A stretch of 64,000 nt of DNA from Streptomyces sp. NBC_00178. Lineage in GTDB: Bacteria; Actinomycetota; Actinomycetes; Streptomycetales; Streptomycetaceae. The stretch lies in the NCBI RefSeq assembly GCF_036206005.1, contig NZ_CP108143.1, positions 496,001 through 560,000 on the forward strand, given 5' to 3'. A program made the translations under genes and the position numbers. Numbering within the stretch: position 1 is the stretch's first letter; each line of letters opens with the position of its first letter. The notes under the pieces were generated by a model. The model was given only the letters and a program-made list of their open reading frames with translations, did no database searches and was not told where the DNA came from. Of this stretch, positions 15,724-26,654 are shown piece by piece.

Positions 15724-16224
15724 ATGAGCGCACAGGACATGGACGAGCGGATCGCGGAGGCCGTGAGGCTGCGTGAGCAGGGTCATCCGGAGCAGGCGAG
15801 GGAGCTTCTGCTCGCCCTTACGGCCGAGTTCCCGGACCGCGTGGACGTCGCCTATCAGACCGCCTGGGTCCACGACGTGCTCGGCCTCGAAGCCGAGGCG
15901 GTTCCGTACTACGAGCGGTGCCTGCAGGGTGACGGGCTCGGTGACGACGACCGCCGGGGCGCTCTCGTCGGGCTCGGCAGCACCTACCGCGTGCTGGGGC
16001 GGTTCGGGCAGGCCGTCGAGACGCTGAGGCGCGGGGTGGAGGAGTTCCCGGACGACGGCGCGTTGCGGACCTTCCTGTCGATGGCCCTGTTCAACACGGG
16101 CGAGCACCACGAGGCCATGCAGATTCTGCTGCGCCTGGTCGCGTCGACGAGCGACAGCGACCGCGTGCGGCGCTACCGGCCGGCCATCGAGTACTACGCC
16201 GCGGACCTCACGCACACGATGTGA
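15724..16224 (+). CDS. Tetratricopeptide repeat protein
   Basis: This 166-residue soluble protein is built of TPR helices: IAEAVRLREQGHPEQARELLLALTAEFPDRVDVAYQTAWVHDVLGLEAEAVPYYERCL, then ALVGLGSTYRVLGRFGQAVETLRRGVEEFPDD and FLSMALFNTGEHHEAMQILLRLV. It matches the small TPR proteins common in actinomycetes and Bacillus, which bind partner proteins; the partner is unknown. ATG 15724 opens the first repeat. It is followed by an imperfect 11-bp hairpin. Confidence 0.85.
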   Translation: MSAQDMDERIAEAVRLREQGHPEQARELLLALTAEFPDRVDVAYQTAWVHDVLGLEAEAVPYYERCLQGDGLGDDDRRGALVGLGSTYRVLGRFGQAVETLRRGVEEFPDDGALRTFLSMALFNTGEHHEAMQILLRLVASTSDSDRVRRYRPAIEYYAADLTHTM

Positions 16225-16257
16225 CGCTCCGCGCCCCGCGGGCCCGGAAACGCGGGA

Positions 16258-16290
16258 GCCCCGGCCGGATCGGGGGAATCCAGCCGGGGC
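16258..16290 (+). terminator. Hairpin terminator of TPR gene
   Basis: Arms 16258-16268 and 16280-16290 pair at 10 of 11 positions (GCCCCGGCCGG with CCAGCCGGGGC) with an 11-nt loop, 33 bp after the TPR stop codon. Confidence 0.6.
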
Positions 16291-16476
16291 GGCTTGTGAG
16301 TGTTCGCGGGACGGGTCGCCGGTTCCGGCGGGCTCCGTCATTCACGCCCACGTATAGATGAACGATAAACCACCAGCTCGCGTTCCCGTGAATCCGCATG
16401 TCTCCATGTGATCCACGCCACGGTCGGCGCAGGCCAGGGGCCCACACCGGCCGTAGAGGGAGGCGCGTGCCGTCGG

Positions 16477-16641
16477 TCAGCGGGACTCGCGGAACAGGAC
16501 GTGACGCCCGGCGGACGGGTCGAACTTGCGCAGTTCCAGCCGGTCCGGGTCGTTGCGCCGGTTCTTCCGCGTGACGTAGGTGTGGCCGGTTCCGGCCGTC
16601 GACCGGAGCTGGACGACGGGCCTGGTCTCACTGCGTGCCAT
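16477..16641 (-). CDS. rpmG: 50S ribosomal protein L33, cysteine-free form
   Basis: This 54-residue protein ([19 protein letters not shown], then [20 protein letters not shown], ending HVLFRES) is ribosomal protein L33. It contains no cysteine, so it is the zinc-independent C-minus paralogue. Such paralogues replace the zinc-ribbon form when zinc is scarce and in Streptomyces are usually under Zur control. The start at 16641 has GGAGG 5 bases upstream. It stands alone here, without the S14, L28 or L31 paralogues that often accompany it. I could not find a convincing full Zur palindrome upstream. Confidence 0.92.
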   Translation of the reverse strand: MARSETRPVVQLRSTAGTGHTYVTRKNRRNDPDRLELRKFDPSAGRHVLFRESR

Positions 16642-17150
16642 GGGACCTCCAGACGGGGTGCCGACCCCAGTCCACGTGGGAATGGGTGTCGTTTTCTTTA
16701 CTGACCCTCACAACACGAGCGGGGGCGTCCCCATTCCCGGCCGCCCCGACTCCTCGCGCAGCCCTGGGAGCCGTCCGACGAACAGGTGATCGATGCACAC
16801 ACGCGCACCTCATAGAACACGTCTTCGGTCGGGAGTGCGATCGGCGTACCCGCGCCACGATCCGCTTCCGGCACACAACACCTCATCGCCCCTGATCGGA
16901 TGCCGGTGAGCCGCGTGGGAGTCGCGCACGCGGGCGCACACCCGGCTCATCACGCCGGTCGACTTGCGTCAACCACCCGCCGGGAGCAAGGGTGTTCGGC
17001 GGACCTGAGCCCCACCCCGCCGACGGCATATGCCAGAAGCAACAACCCGTCGAGTGTTGCCAAACCCCTTACGGGCTCCCCCGCCCTGTGCGACAGTCAT
17101 CTTCGGTCCACCCCCACGAACCGGCCGCACCGCCTGTATCGGAGTACCAG
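16642..17150. other. 509-bp intergenic region
   Basis: This lies between the divergent rpmG and SpoIIE-phosphatase genes and should hold both promoters. I see no gene. An AT-richer patch (GTCGTTTTCTTTACTG, near 16688) lies about 50 bp upstream of rpmG and is the likeliest promoter or regulator site for it. Confidence 0.4.
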
Positions 17151-18584
17151 ATGCCGTCCCATCTGTTCGCGGACCGCCCCGCCCCACAGCCACCCGAGCG
17201 GGATGCCGTCGACGCCCTCATCAACCGGACCCTGCTGTTGCGCGGGGACGTGGACGCCGTGCGCCGGGACACCGCCGTGATCGACGACGACGATCCGCAG
17301 GCGCGCTGGCAGAGAGCGCTCTGTGAACTCGCGGTCCACCAGCTGGACGACCTGGGCGAGCACCTGGGCCGGCTGCGGGACGGAATTCCTCACCCGACCG
17401 ATCCCGGCACCGCCGCGGACGCGTACGGGGACAGCGCCACCGGCCCCCTCGCGGGCTCGCTGCTGAGCCGGGTGGGCAGTGCCGAGTGGAACCTGCTGAC
17501 GGACGAGGTCAGCTGGTCCGACGAGCTGTACGTGATCTTCGGCCGGGACCCTGCCAAGGGTGCCCTCTCCCTGGACGAGCTGCCTTCCGTGCTCCTCGCC
17601 GATGACCAGCCGCTGCTGACCTCGATGGTCACGGACTGCCTTGTGGACGGCAGGCCGATGGACGGCGAGTTCCGCATCCTGCTGCCGGACGGCGGCATGC
17701 GCACCCTGCACATGATGGGTGAGCCCGTGCTGGACACGGACGGCTGCACCGCTTCCATGTGGGCGGTCCTGCGCGATGTCAGCCGGCTGCGCCGCAGCCG
17801 GCACGCCGTGGACAGGACACAGGAGACGCTGCGGCGCCGGGAACAGCGTGCGCGGGCCGAACACCGGATGGCGGTGGAACTCCAGGAGGCCGTGCTGCCG
17901 CCGTGGCGCGGTTCCCTGCCGATAGCCGGTCGGGGGACGGGCGGGCTGGACATCGCCGCCCAGTACCTCCCGTCCGGCGCGAGTGACCTCATCGGCGGCG
18001 ACTGGTACGACGCACTGCCTCTCCCGGACGGAAAGACCCTCCTGAGCGTCGGCGACCTGACGGGCCACGGCCTGCCCGCCACCTCGTCGATGGCGCTGCT
18101 GCTCGGGGCACTGCGCGGCATGGCCGTCGCCGGTGTCGACCCCGGCGCGTTGATGGGACATCTGAACCAGTTGATCGATTGTTCGGCGCAGCCCGCCCTG
18201 GGCAGCGCCGTGTGCTGCCGCTTCGATCCGATCACCGGCACACTCGCCTGGGCGCAGGCGGGGCACCCCGCGCCGCTGCTGTTCCGCAACGGAGTGGGGC
18301 GTCCTCTGCCGGCGCCGGACGGGGTGCTGCTCGGTGCCGCGAGCGGGGTGACCTACGAGCAGGACCAGGTGGTCCTGCTGCCGGGCGACGTGCTCGTCCT
18401 GCACACCGACGGACTGACACGGCGGGACGACCGGAGTGCCGGCCCGGACACGCTGCTGGACCTGGCACCACGTCTCGCCCACGCCCGCACGGCACAGGAC
18501 TGTGTGCGGATCGTCGTCGAGCGGCTCGGTTCGGCTGAACGGCTGGACGACGCATGCGTGTTGGCGGCGCGCGTGACGGGCTGA
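17151..18584 (+). CDS. PAS-type sensor PP2C/SpoIIE phosphatase
   Basis: This 477-residue protein should dephosphorylate a phosphoserine on an anti-sigma-factor antagonist. The N-terminal ~100 residues are helical. A PAS-like fold spans ~115-225 (GSAEWNLLTDEVSWSDELYVIFGRDP, then EFRILLPDGGMRTLHMMGEPVLD and MWAVLRDVSRLRRSR). A short coiled linker (RRREQRARAEHRMAVELQEAVLPP) follows. The SpoIIE/PP2C domain occupies ~255-475, with metal-binding GGDWYDALPL, SVGDLTGHGLPATSSM and DDACVLAARV. It is cytosolic. The start at 17151 has GGAG 6 bases before it. The sensing ligand is unknown. The RsbW-like ATPase at 59807 is far away, so the cognate partner is unclear. Confidence 0.9.
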   Translation: MPSHLFADRPAPQPPERDAVDALINRTLLLRGDVDAVRRDTAVIDDDDPQARWQRALCELAVHQLDDLGEHLGRLRDGIPHPTDPGTAADAYGDSATGPLAGSLLSRVGSAEWNLLTDEVSWSDELYVIFGRDPAKGALSLDELPSVLLADDQPLLTSMVTDCLVDGRPMDGEFRILLPDGGMRTLHMMGEPVLDTDGCTASMWAVLRDVSRLRRSRHAVDRTQETLRRREQRARAEHRMAVELQEAVLPPWRGSLPIAGRGTGGLDIAAQYLPSGASDLIGGDWYDALPLPDGKTLLSVGDLTGHGLPATSSMALLLGALRGMAVAGVDPGALMGHLNQLIDCSAQPALGSAVCCRFDPITGTLAWAQAGHPAPLLFRNGVGRPLPAPDGVLLGAASGVTYEQDQVVLLPGDVLVLHTDGLTRRDDRSAGPDTLLDLAPRLAHARTAQDCVRIVVERLGSAERLDDACVLAARVTG

Positions 18585-18684
18585 CGGCACGCCTCGGTGA
18601 CGTGACGCCCCTACGGAACGCTGTATCCGCGAGCTTCCCCGGTCCGGGCGCTGACGCCCCGCACTGCCCGACGCCCGCGACGAG

Positions 18685-20181
18685 TCAGATCTGCGGCCCT
18701 CGCGTCTTCTTCTTGACCGGGCTCGGCGGCAGAGCGTGCTCGATCTCCTGGCGCAGGTCCTCGATCTTGGCGTAACCCGCGAACTGCCCGGTGAGCCGGT
18801 ACATCTCACGCAGCCGGTCCCAGGTGCGGTGCGAGGAGGTCTCCCCCATCGACACCAGGGCAAGGCGCGCGTAGCGGTCGGCCTGCTCCGGGTCGTCGCC
18901 GATGAAGCACGCCGAGGCGAGTGAGATGTAGTCGAAGATCTTGGACCGCTGGCGACCGTTTATCCGCAGTTCCAGCGCCTGCTTGGCGTGGCGCTGGGCC
19001 GTGCCGGCTGCGCGCGGATCGTGCTCCGCCAGTGTCCGGAAGGCCAGGGCCTGCATCCCGTGCATGTCCGCCTCGTCGAACAGCTGCATCCAGCTGGGCG
19101 CCGGCACGTCGCGTTTGTCGGAGACGAACAGTTCCTCGGCCTCGCCCAGCGTGCGCCGCATGGCCTGTCCGTGGCCCATCGACGCCTGCGCCCACGCCTC
19201 GATGGTGTGGAGCATGGCCCGGGTGCGCGGCAGGGTCTCCTCGCCGGACCCCGACTTGGCGAGCTTCATGAGATCGAGGGCGTCGTCCGGCCGGCCGAGG
19301 TGGACCATCTGCCGGGCGGCGCGCGACAGCGCCTCTCCGGCGCGTGGGCGATCCCCGCCCTCGCGCGCGGCGTGGGCGGCGATGATGAAGTACTTCTGTG
19401 CGGTGGGCTCGAGGCCGACGTCGTGGGACATCCAGCCGGCGAGCACCGCGAGGTTGGCGGCGACGCCCCACAGGCGGCGCTGCAGATGGTCGGGGTGGCG
19501 GTAGGCGAGCATGCCGCCCACCTCATTGAGCTGGCCCACGACGGCCTTGCGCTGGAGTCCGCCGCCCCGCGAGGCGTCCCAGGCCCGGAACACCTCGACC
19601 GAGCGCTCGAGAGCCTCGATCTCCTCGGACCCGATGGGGGCGGCCTCGTACCGGTCGAAACCGGCGTTGTCCGCGTGGAGGGTGTCACCTCCGGGGCGGG
19701 TCCGGGCCGCCGGGGCGGGCTCGGAGTGCAGCCAGTCGTGCATGGCGCCGGTGAGGGCTGTGCCTGCGGTGAGCGCGGCGCCCGCGCCCACCAAGCCGCG
19801 TCGGTTGAGCATGAGGTCCATTCCCGTGAATTCGGTGAGGACCGCTGCCGTCCGTTCGGGCGCCCACGGCAATCCGTCGGGATTGTTCTCCGTCCCGGCT
19901 TTCTGCCGCTTTCCCACACGCCCGCGCCGGCCGAACCCGAGGTCCTCGATGGTCACGACACGGCCGAGCCGCTCGGTGAACAGGGCTGCCAGCACTTCGG
20001 GCACGGGATCGCGGGGGGACTCCCCCATGTCGATCCAGCGCCGTACCCGCGAGGTGTCGGTGGCGAGTTGGAGGTGGCCCATGGCCGCCGCCTGCCTGTT
20101 CACCATTCTCGCGAGCTCGCCCTTGGACCAGCCGGCCAGGCCGAACAGGTCAGATAGGCGGGTGTTGGGTTCTCCGGTCAC
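18685..20181 (-). CDS. NsdA-like regulator with TPR-like C-terminus
   Basis: This 498-residue protein begins LSDLFGLAGWSKGELARMVNRQAAA, then TDTSRVRRWIDMGESPRDPVPEVLAALFTERLGRVVTIEDLGFG. That is the N-terminal helix-turn-helix-like block of NsdA and its paralogues, which restrain antibiotic production and sporulation in Streptomyces. A linker with MLNRRGLVGAGAALTAGTALTGAMHDWL follows. The C-terminal ~300 residues are TPR-like helices (ARQMVHLGRPDDALDLMKLAK, AAGTAQRHAKQALELRING, ADRYARLALVSMGE). It is likely a DNA-associated regulator with a protein-interaction domain. It is divergent from an APH-like gene, and a repeat-rich regulatory stretch lies between them. I cannot say whether it is NsdA itself or a paralogue. 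Confidence 0.8.
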   Translation of the reverse strand: MTGEPNTRLSDLFGLAGWSKGELARMVNRQAAAMGHLQLATDTSRVRRWIDMGESPRDPVPEVLAALFTERLGRVVTIEDLGFGRRGRVGKRQKAGTENNPDGLPWAPERTAAVLTEFTGMDLMLNRRGLVGAGAALTAGTALTGAMHDWLHSEPAPAARTRPGGDTLHADNAGFDRYEAAPIGSEEIEALERSVEVFRAWDASRGGGLQRKAVVGQLNEVGGMLAYRHPDHLQRRLWGVAANLAVLAGWMSHDVGLEPTAQKYFIIAAHAAREGGDRPRAGEALSRAARQMVHLGRPDDALDLMKLAKSGSGEETLPRTRAMLHTIEAWAQASMGHGQAMRRTLGEAEELFVSDKRDVPAPSWMQLFDEADMHGMQALAFRTLAEHDPRAAGTAQRHAKQALELRINGRQRSKIFDYISLASACFIGDDPEQADRYARLALVSMGETSSHRTWDRLREMYRLTGQFAGYAKIEDLRQEIEHALPPSPVKKKTRGPQI

Positions 20182-20234
20182 GTCAAGCCCCCAGGTTCTC
20201 GGCTGACTTGACCCTAGCCCCCCGGCGGATGCCG

Positions 20235-20270
20235 GGCGAATATTCGCCAGGCTTCGCCAGGGGTCGCCAG
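20235..20270. promoter_or_regulatory. Palindrome and phased direct repeats upstream of NsdA-like gene
   Basis: GGCGAATATTCGCC (20235-20248) is a perfect 14-bp palindrome. It is followed by TCGCCAG three times at exactly 10-bp spacing (20244, 20254, 20264), one helical turn apart, so the same face of DNA is presented. The site is 54 bp upstream of the NsdA-like start and 143 bp before the APH-like gene. It looks like an operator with cooperative half-sites, possibly for autoregulation. Confidence 0.6.
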
Positions 20271-20412
20271 ATGTTGTGCCACCCGCGTCGCGGTGTCAGG
20301 TAGGAAAGCGCCACCCCGCCCGGCAGCCCTCGGTACTCCCCAGGGTGCCGAACGGCCGCCGGCCGGGGCGGCGCACGTGACTTGTCGGCGCACGAAGGGA
20401 TCTGTCTAGCCC

Positions 20413-21549
20413 ATGTACACAGCATCGTCCTCCGTGTCCGCCCCGCCCCGGCCGCTCCGTCCCGCGGGAGCGGGCGGCGGTCCGTATCTCGACCCCCGCG
20501 CCGCGTCACCCGCGTCCGCCGCGGGTCGGACCCGGCGGGCGGCGGGACCGGGCACCCACGCGCTCAGCGGACGGCTCGACCTGTCGGGCCCCCAGGGCGC
20601 GCAGTTGAGAATGGCCATCGCCTCGGTGCACCGCATCTGCCCGGAGTTCAACCCGGTGCAGGTGCTGCGCCGCAGCGGACGCTCGGTGCTCATCGTGGGC
20701 ACCACCGGCCGGGCGACCGCGGTGGCCAAGTGTTTACTGGACCACTCCCCCGCCTGGACGGAGAGGTTCCGGCACGAAATAGCGGCATACCGCGCGTTCG
20801 TCAGGCACCGCCCGCCGGTCCGCGCCCCGCGCCTCATCGCCGCCGACCCGGAGAACTGCACCCTGGTGATCGAGCGGATGCCCGGCCGCGTCGCGGCGCT
20901 GACGAGGCACCCTGCGGAGGCACCGCCCCGCGCGGACCTGCGGGCCGTCCTGGGAGCGATCAGCCGGGTCAACGCGTGGCGGCCGCCGGCGGGCCTGTTC
21001 GACGCCCCGCTCGACTACGCCTCGCGCATCGCCCGCTATCACGAGCTGGGTCTCTTCACGGACCGGGACCTCGGTGACCTGCAGAAGCTGCTGCACGGCC
21101 TCGCGCACGCGGGCGGCCGTCAGGGGATGGGCCAGTTCTGCCACGGCGACGCGCTTCTCTCCAACATCCTGCTTCCCCCCACGGGCCCGGTGCTCGTCGA
21201 CTGGGAGCACGCCGGCTGGTACCTCCCGGGGTACGACCTGGCGACGCTCTGGGCCGTGCTCGGCGACGCCCCCGCGTCGCGACGGCAGATCAGCCAGCTG
21301 GCGCAGGCGTCCGGCGCCGCGGCCCGCGACGCCTTCCTGATCAACCTGATGATCGTGCTGACCCGCGAGATCCGTACGTACGAGACGGCCGTGCAGCGGG
21401 CCATGCGCGAGGGCGCTCCGTCCGGGGGCGGCCAGTCACGGCAGGGCGCGCTCTCGTCCGGCGAGGAGCAGCGGCTCCTGCTGCGCAGGCTGCACGACGA
21501 CTGTGCGATGGCCCGGCGGGCCGTGCGCGCCGCGGTGGGGACCCGCTGA
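20413..21549 (+). CDS. Aminoglycoside phosphotransferase-family protein
   Basis: This 378-residue protein has the APH/choline kinase fold. A disordered Pro/Ala-rich N-terminus (~1-60) precedes the N-lobe ([23 protein letters not shown] with the ATP-binding Lys, then [12 protein letters not shown]). The catalytic loop is [15 protein letters not shown] (H.D....N) and the metal-binding segment is [18 protein letters not shown]. It should phosphorylate a small hydroxylated substrate or act in signalling; resistance cannot be assumed. Codon 108 (20734-20736) is TTA, the rare leucine codon read by the bldA tRNA, so translation is expected to be developmental. It is divergent from the NsdA-like gene. 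Confidence 0.85.
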   Translation: MYTASSSVSAPPRPLRPAGAGGGPYLDPRAASPASAAGRTRRAAGPGTHALSGRLDLSGPQGAQLRMAIASVHRICPEFNPVQVLRRSGRSVLIVGTTGRATAVAKCLLDHSPAWTERFRHEIAAYRAFVRHRPPVRAPRLIAADPENCTLVIERMPGRVAALTRHPAEAPPRADLRAVLGAISRVNAWRPPAGLFDAPLDYASRIARYHELGLFTDRDLGDLQKLLHGLAHAGGRQGMGQFCHGDALLSNILLPPTGPVLVDWEHAGWYLPGYDLATLWAVLGDAPASRRQISQLAQASGAAARDAFLINLMIVLTREIRTYETAVQRAMREGAPSGGGQSRQGALSSGEEQRLLLRRLHDDCAMARRAVRAAVGTR

Positions 21550-21584
21550 CCGCGCCGGGACGACCGGCCTGACGAACGGGGGAA

Positions 21585-21626
21585 CGCGCTGCGGGACCGG
21601 TGCCGACACACGGGTCCCGCAGCGCG
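21585..21626. terminator. Bidirectional hairpin terminator
   Basis: Perfect 14-nt arms (21585-21598 and 21613-21626; CGCGCTGCGGGACC and its complement) surround a 14-nt loop between the convergent APH-like and amidase genes. Confidence 0.7.
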
Positions 21627-21648
21627 CTTGTGTGCCGTCAGCCGACGC

Positions 21649-22980
21649 TCACGGGTGCGCTCGCACCACATCGACGTCGGAGGCCTTCACGAAGCCGATC
21701 CGATGGCCGATCTGCACCGTCACGTACTTCTGGGAGCCGGCGAAGTAGGTGTGGTCGTACGGCTTCGACCCGTCGATCGTCGGGGCGTAGTAGTAGCCGG
21801 TGGGCGCCTGTCCACCGCCGGGGAACGCCTGTCCCTCCTTGATGGTGTAGACGAGCGGAGTGCCGACGGTCGGCTTCACGAAGTCCGCGGGGTACTCCGA
21901 TTTCTCCGGGTAGGCGACCCCGTACACCGGCACTTCCGCCCTGCCCGCCTTGGGCCGGACGACCGTGCCCGAGGTGGGGACGGTGACCCGGGCGCGGTCG
22001 GGGGTGCTGAACCACGCCTTCTGCCCGTACCACCAGATCGCCGTCCAGCCGGGGGCGCGGTCGGCCACGACGGCCTGCTGGGTGGCACTGATCTTACTGC
22101 CCCAGTCCGCGGCGCAGTTCGTCCCGGGCGATCCGTCCGGGTGCAGTCCGGGGTCGGAGAAGAGCGGTGAGTCCGCGGACGGCTCCGTGTGCAGGGGCAC
22201 CGCGCTGCTTCCCTGACGCGGCAGGTCCACGCCCTTCTCGCAGTCGCGGAACTCCTGCTGGTTCTTGGCGAAGTCCGGGCTTACGGTGACGAGTTCACTG
22301 CTTCTGGGCGCACTCGGCACGCTGGGCCTGCCGAGCAGGGCCATGAAGCGGTTCCAGTCCCAGTACGGGCCCGGGTCCCAGTGCATGTTCTTCGTCCCCG
22401 CGGCACTGGTGGGCGGCACACCGTCGTGTCCGATGATGTGCTGCCGGTCGAGCGGGATGTCGTACTTGGCCGCGAGGTGGCGCACCAGACGTGCGGTCGA
22501 CCGGTACATCTCGGGGGTGTACCACGTGGCGCCCTCGACCGCGACGCCCTCCTGTTCGATGCCGATGGAGTGCGTGTTGAGATACCAGTTGCCGGCCTGC
22601 CAGGCCACGTCCTTGTTCTTCACCATCTGCGTGACGTGACCGTCGGACGAACGCACCACGTAGTGCGCCGAGGTCTGGTTGAGCGGGTTCTGGAAGATCT
22701 TCAACGTGGTGTCGAAGTCCTCCTCCGTGTCGTGCAGGACGATGAACTTGATCTGGTTGCTGTCCGGGCGGTCCGCGGTGTCGTAGTTGCCGTACGTGTC
22801 CTTGTCCGCGGGGTCACCGGTCTGCTGGTAGGCGGCGGGGACCCAGTCGCAGGACAGGCTGCGGGGGCATTCGGTCCGTACGGTGTCCGCGCCGGCGGCC
22901 GCCGGGGAGAGGAGCGCCACGCTCAGCGCTCCCGCCGTGGTCAGTGCGAGCGCGAGTCTGGTCCTCTGCTTGGACGTCAT
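21649..22980 (-). CDS. Secreted N-acetylmuramoyl-L-alanine amidase
   Basis: This 443-residue enzyme cleaves the amide between muramic acid and the stem peptide of peptidoglycan. A signal peptide (SKQRTRLALALTTAGALSVALLSPAAAGA, about residues 3-31) precedes an Amidase_2 domain (~50-215). Zinc ligands are visible in KFIVLHDTEED and HIIGHDGV with HWDPGPYWDWNRFM. AHYVVRSSDGHVTQMVKNKDVAWQAGNWYLNTHSIGIEQEG is the core sheet. The C-terminal ~200 residues contain SH3-like strands (GSSAVPLHTEPSADSPLF, WTAIWWYGQKAWFSTP) that may bind wall. GAAGGG lies 6 bases before the ATG. It may act in wall remodelling during growth or sporulation. Confidence 0.9.
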   Translation of the reverse strand: MTSKQRTRLALALTTAGALSVALLSPAAAGADTVRTECPRSLSCDWVPAAYQQTGDPADKDTYGNYDTADRPDSNQIKFIVLHDTEEDFDTTLKIFQNPLNQTSAHYVVRSSDGHVTQMVKNKDVAWQAGNWYLNTHSIGIEQEGVAVEGATWYTPEMYRSTARLVRHLAAKYDIPLDRQHIIGHDGVPPTSAAGTKNMHWDPGPYWDWNRFMALLGRPSVPSAPRSSELVTVSPDFAKNQQEFRDCEKGVDLPRQGSSAVPLHTEPSADSPLFSDPGLHPDGSPGTNCAADWGSKISATQQAVVADRAPGWTAIWWYGQKAWFSTPDRARVTVPTSGTVVRPKAGRAEVPVYGVAYPEKSEYPADFVKPTVGTPLVYTIKEGQAFPGGGQAPTGYYYAPTIDGSKPYDHTYFAGSQKYVTVQIGHRIGFVKASDVDVVRAHP

Positions 22981-23018
22981 GACAACCCTTCTTGGGCCGG
23001 GCGGTCGACAAGCGCCTC

Positions 23019-23031
23019 GGGAGCGCTTTCC
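23019..23031. promoter_or_regulatory. LacI-type operator-like site upstream of amidase gene
   Basis: GGGAGCGCTTTCC is a near-perfect palindrome around GCGC, with the CG-centred shape of LacI-family sites. It is 39 bp before the amidase start. The match to CebR sites is only partial. Confidence 0.3.
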
Positions 23032-23116
23032 GCGTTCGTTCGTCGGCGCACACTCTGTTGCGCAAGGGGTTGGTGAGTCAAGAGTGCAGTGTGCAACGAC
23101 TCCTGAGCTTGTGTGA

Positions 23117-25922
<2,806 letters not shown>

Positions 25923-25968
25923 GGGGCCATGTTACGTGTCCCGGCTCACGTCGCGGAGCCGGGCACTG

Positions 25969-26370
25969 CTACCGGGACTCCGCCGCCAGGGCCTCCAGCA
26001 CCCGGACCGCCTCGGCCGCCCGCTCGTACGGGACGAAGAGGTGGTCGTGGTGGTATCCGGCGACCACGTTGCAGCTGATGCCCGCGTCGGTGAGTGCCAG
26101 CGACACCGCGGCGGTGAGCCCGACGGCGTCCAGTGCGGAGTGCACACGCAGGGTGATACGGCCGGCGGTGAAGTGGTGTTCGAGACCCGCAGCGTCGGCC
26201 TGCGCCTCGGGGACGACCAGCGTCAGCCCCTCCTGCTCGGAGACGGTGGCGACGGGGGTGACACCGGCGGGGACCTCGCCACCGGCGACGCTGGTGAAGA
26301 CGTAGCGGCCACTCTGCAGCTCCGGCCGCATGCTCCGCAGAAGTGTTCGAAGATCCCGCTCACCTGTCAT
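25969..26370 (-). CDS. ACT domain-containing protein
   Basis: This 133-residue protein fits the small tandem-ACT family (ACT_3, DUF2241-like). It contains LRSMRPELQSGRYVFTSVAGG, VTPVATVSEQEGLTLVVPEAQAD and ITLRVHSALDAVGLTAAVSLALTDAGISCNVVAGYHHDHLFVPYERAAEAVRVLEALA. The second half is the ACT fold with the glycine turn near SALDAVGL. Such domains bind amino acids or other small ligands, often to regulate enzymes. It is cytosolic and is the likely first gene of a two-gene unit with 25422-25922. Confidence 0.8.
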   Translation of the reverse strand: MTGERDLRTLLRSMRPELQSGRYVFTSVAGGEVPAGVTPVATVSEQEGLTLVVPEAQADAAGLEHHFTAGRITLRVHSALDAVGLTAAVSLALTDAGISCNVVAGYHHDHLFVPYERAAEAVRVLEALAAESR

Positions 26371-26654
26371 GGGGCCACGCTACGCGCCCGGGCCGGCCCG
26401 CACGTCCCGTCCGGCGCGGGCACTCCGGGCCCGCGATCCGGCCGCCCTGGCCCGTTCGGGGTGGGTCGGTTCGTCCGCGGGGCCCCATCACCGCGTCCCG
26501 CGCTCGGCCCGGACGTGTCCGCGAGGGCACCCGCAACGGCGCCGAACGCGGTGCGTGACGGGTCGCGCGGGCCGAGTAAGCCATTCAGGCACGCCTTGTA
26601 TCCATACGGTCACCTTGCGTGGCAACGTCGGTTGATCGCCCATAGCTTCGGCTC
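26371..26654. other. 284-bp intergenic region
   Basis: This region separates the leftward ACT gene from the rightward beta-helix gene. It holds no gene I can see. There is no clear ribosome-binding site before the beta-helix ATG at 26655. Confidence 0.4.

Noticed and set aside
16680..16705. Possible Zur box upstream of rpmG
   Set aside because: One half (GAAAACGA on the minus strand) fits, but the other half is not a mirror. I could not call a site.
22189..23076. Long rightward ORF (295 codons) across the amidase gene
   Set aside because: It is antisense to the amidase, whose signal peptide and Amidase_2 motifs are convincing; the antisense protein is Val/Arg/Gly-rich without motifs.
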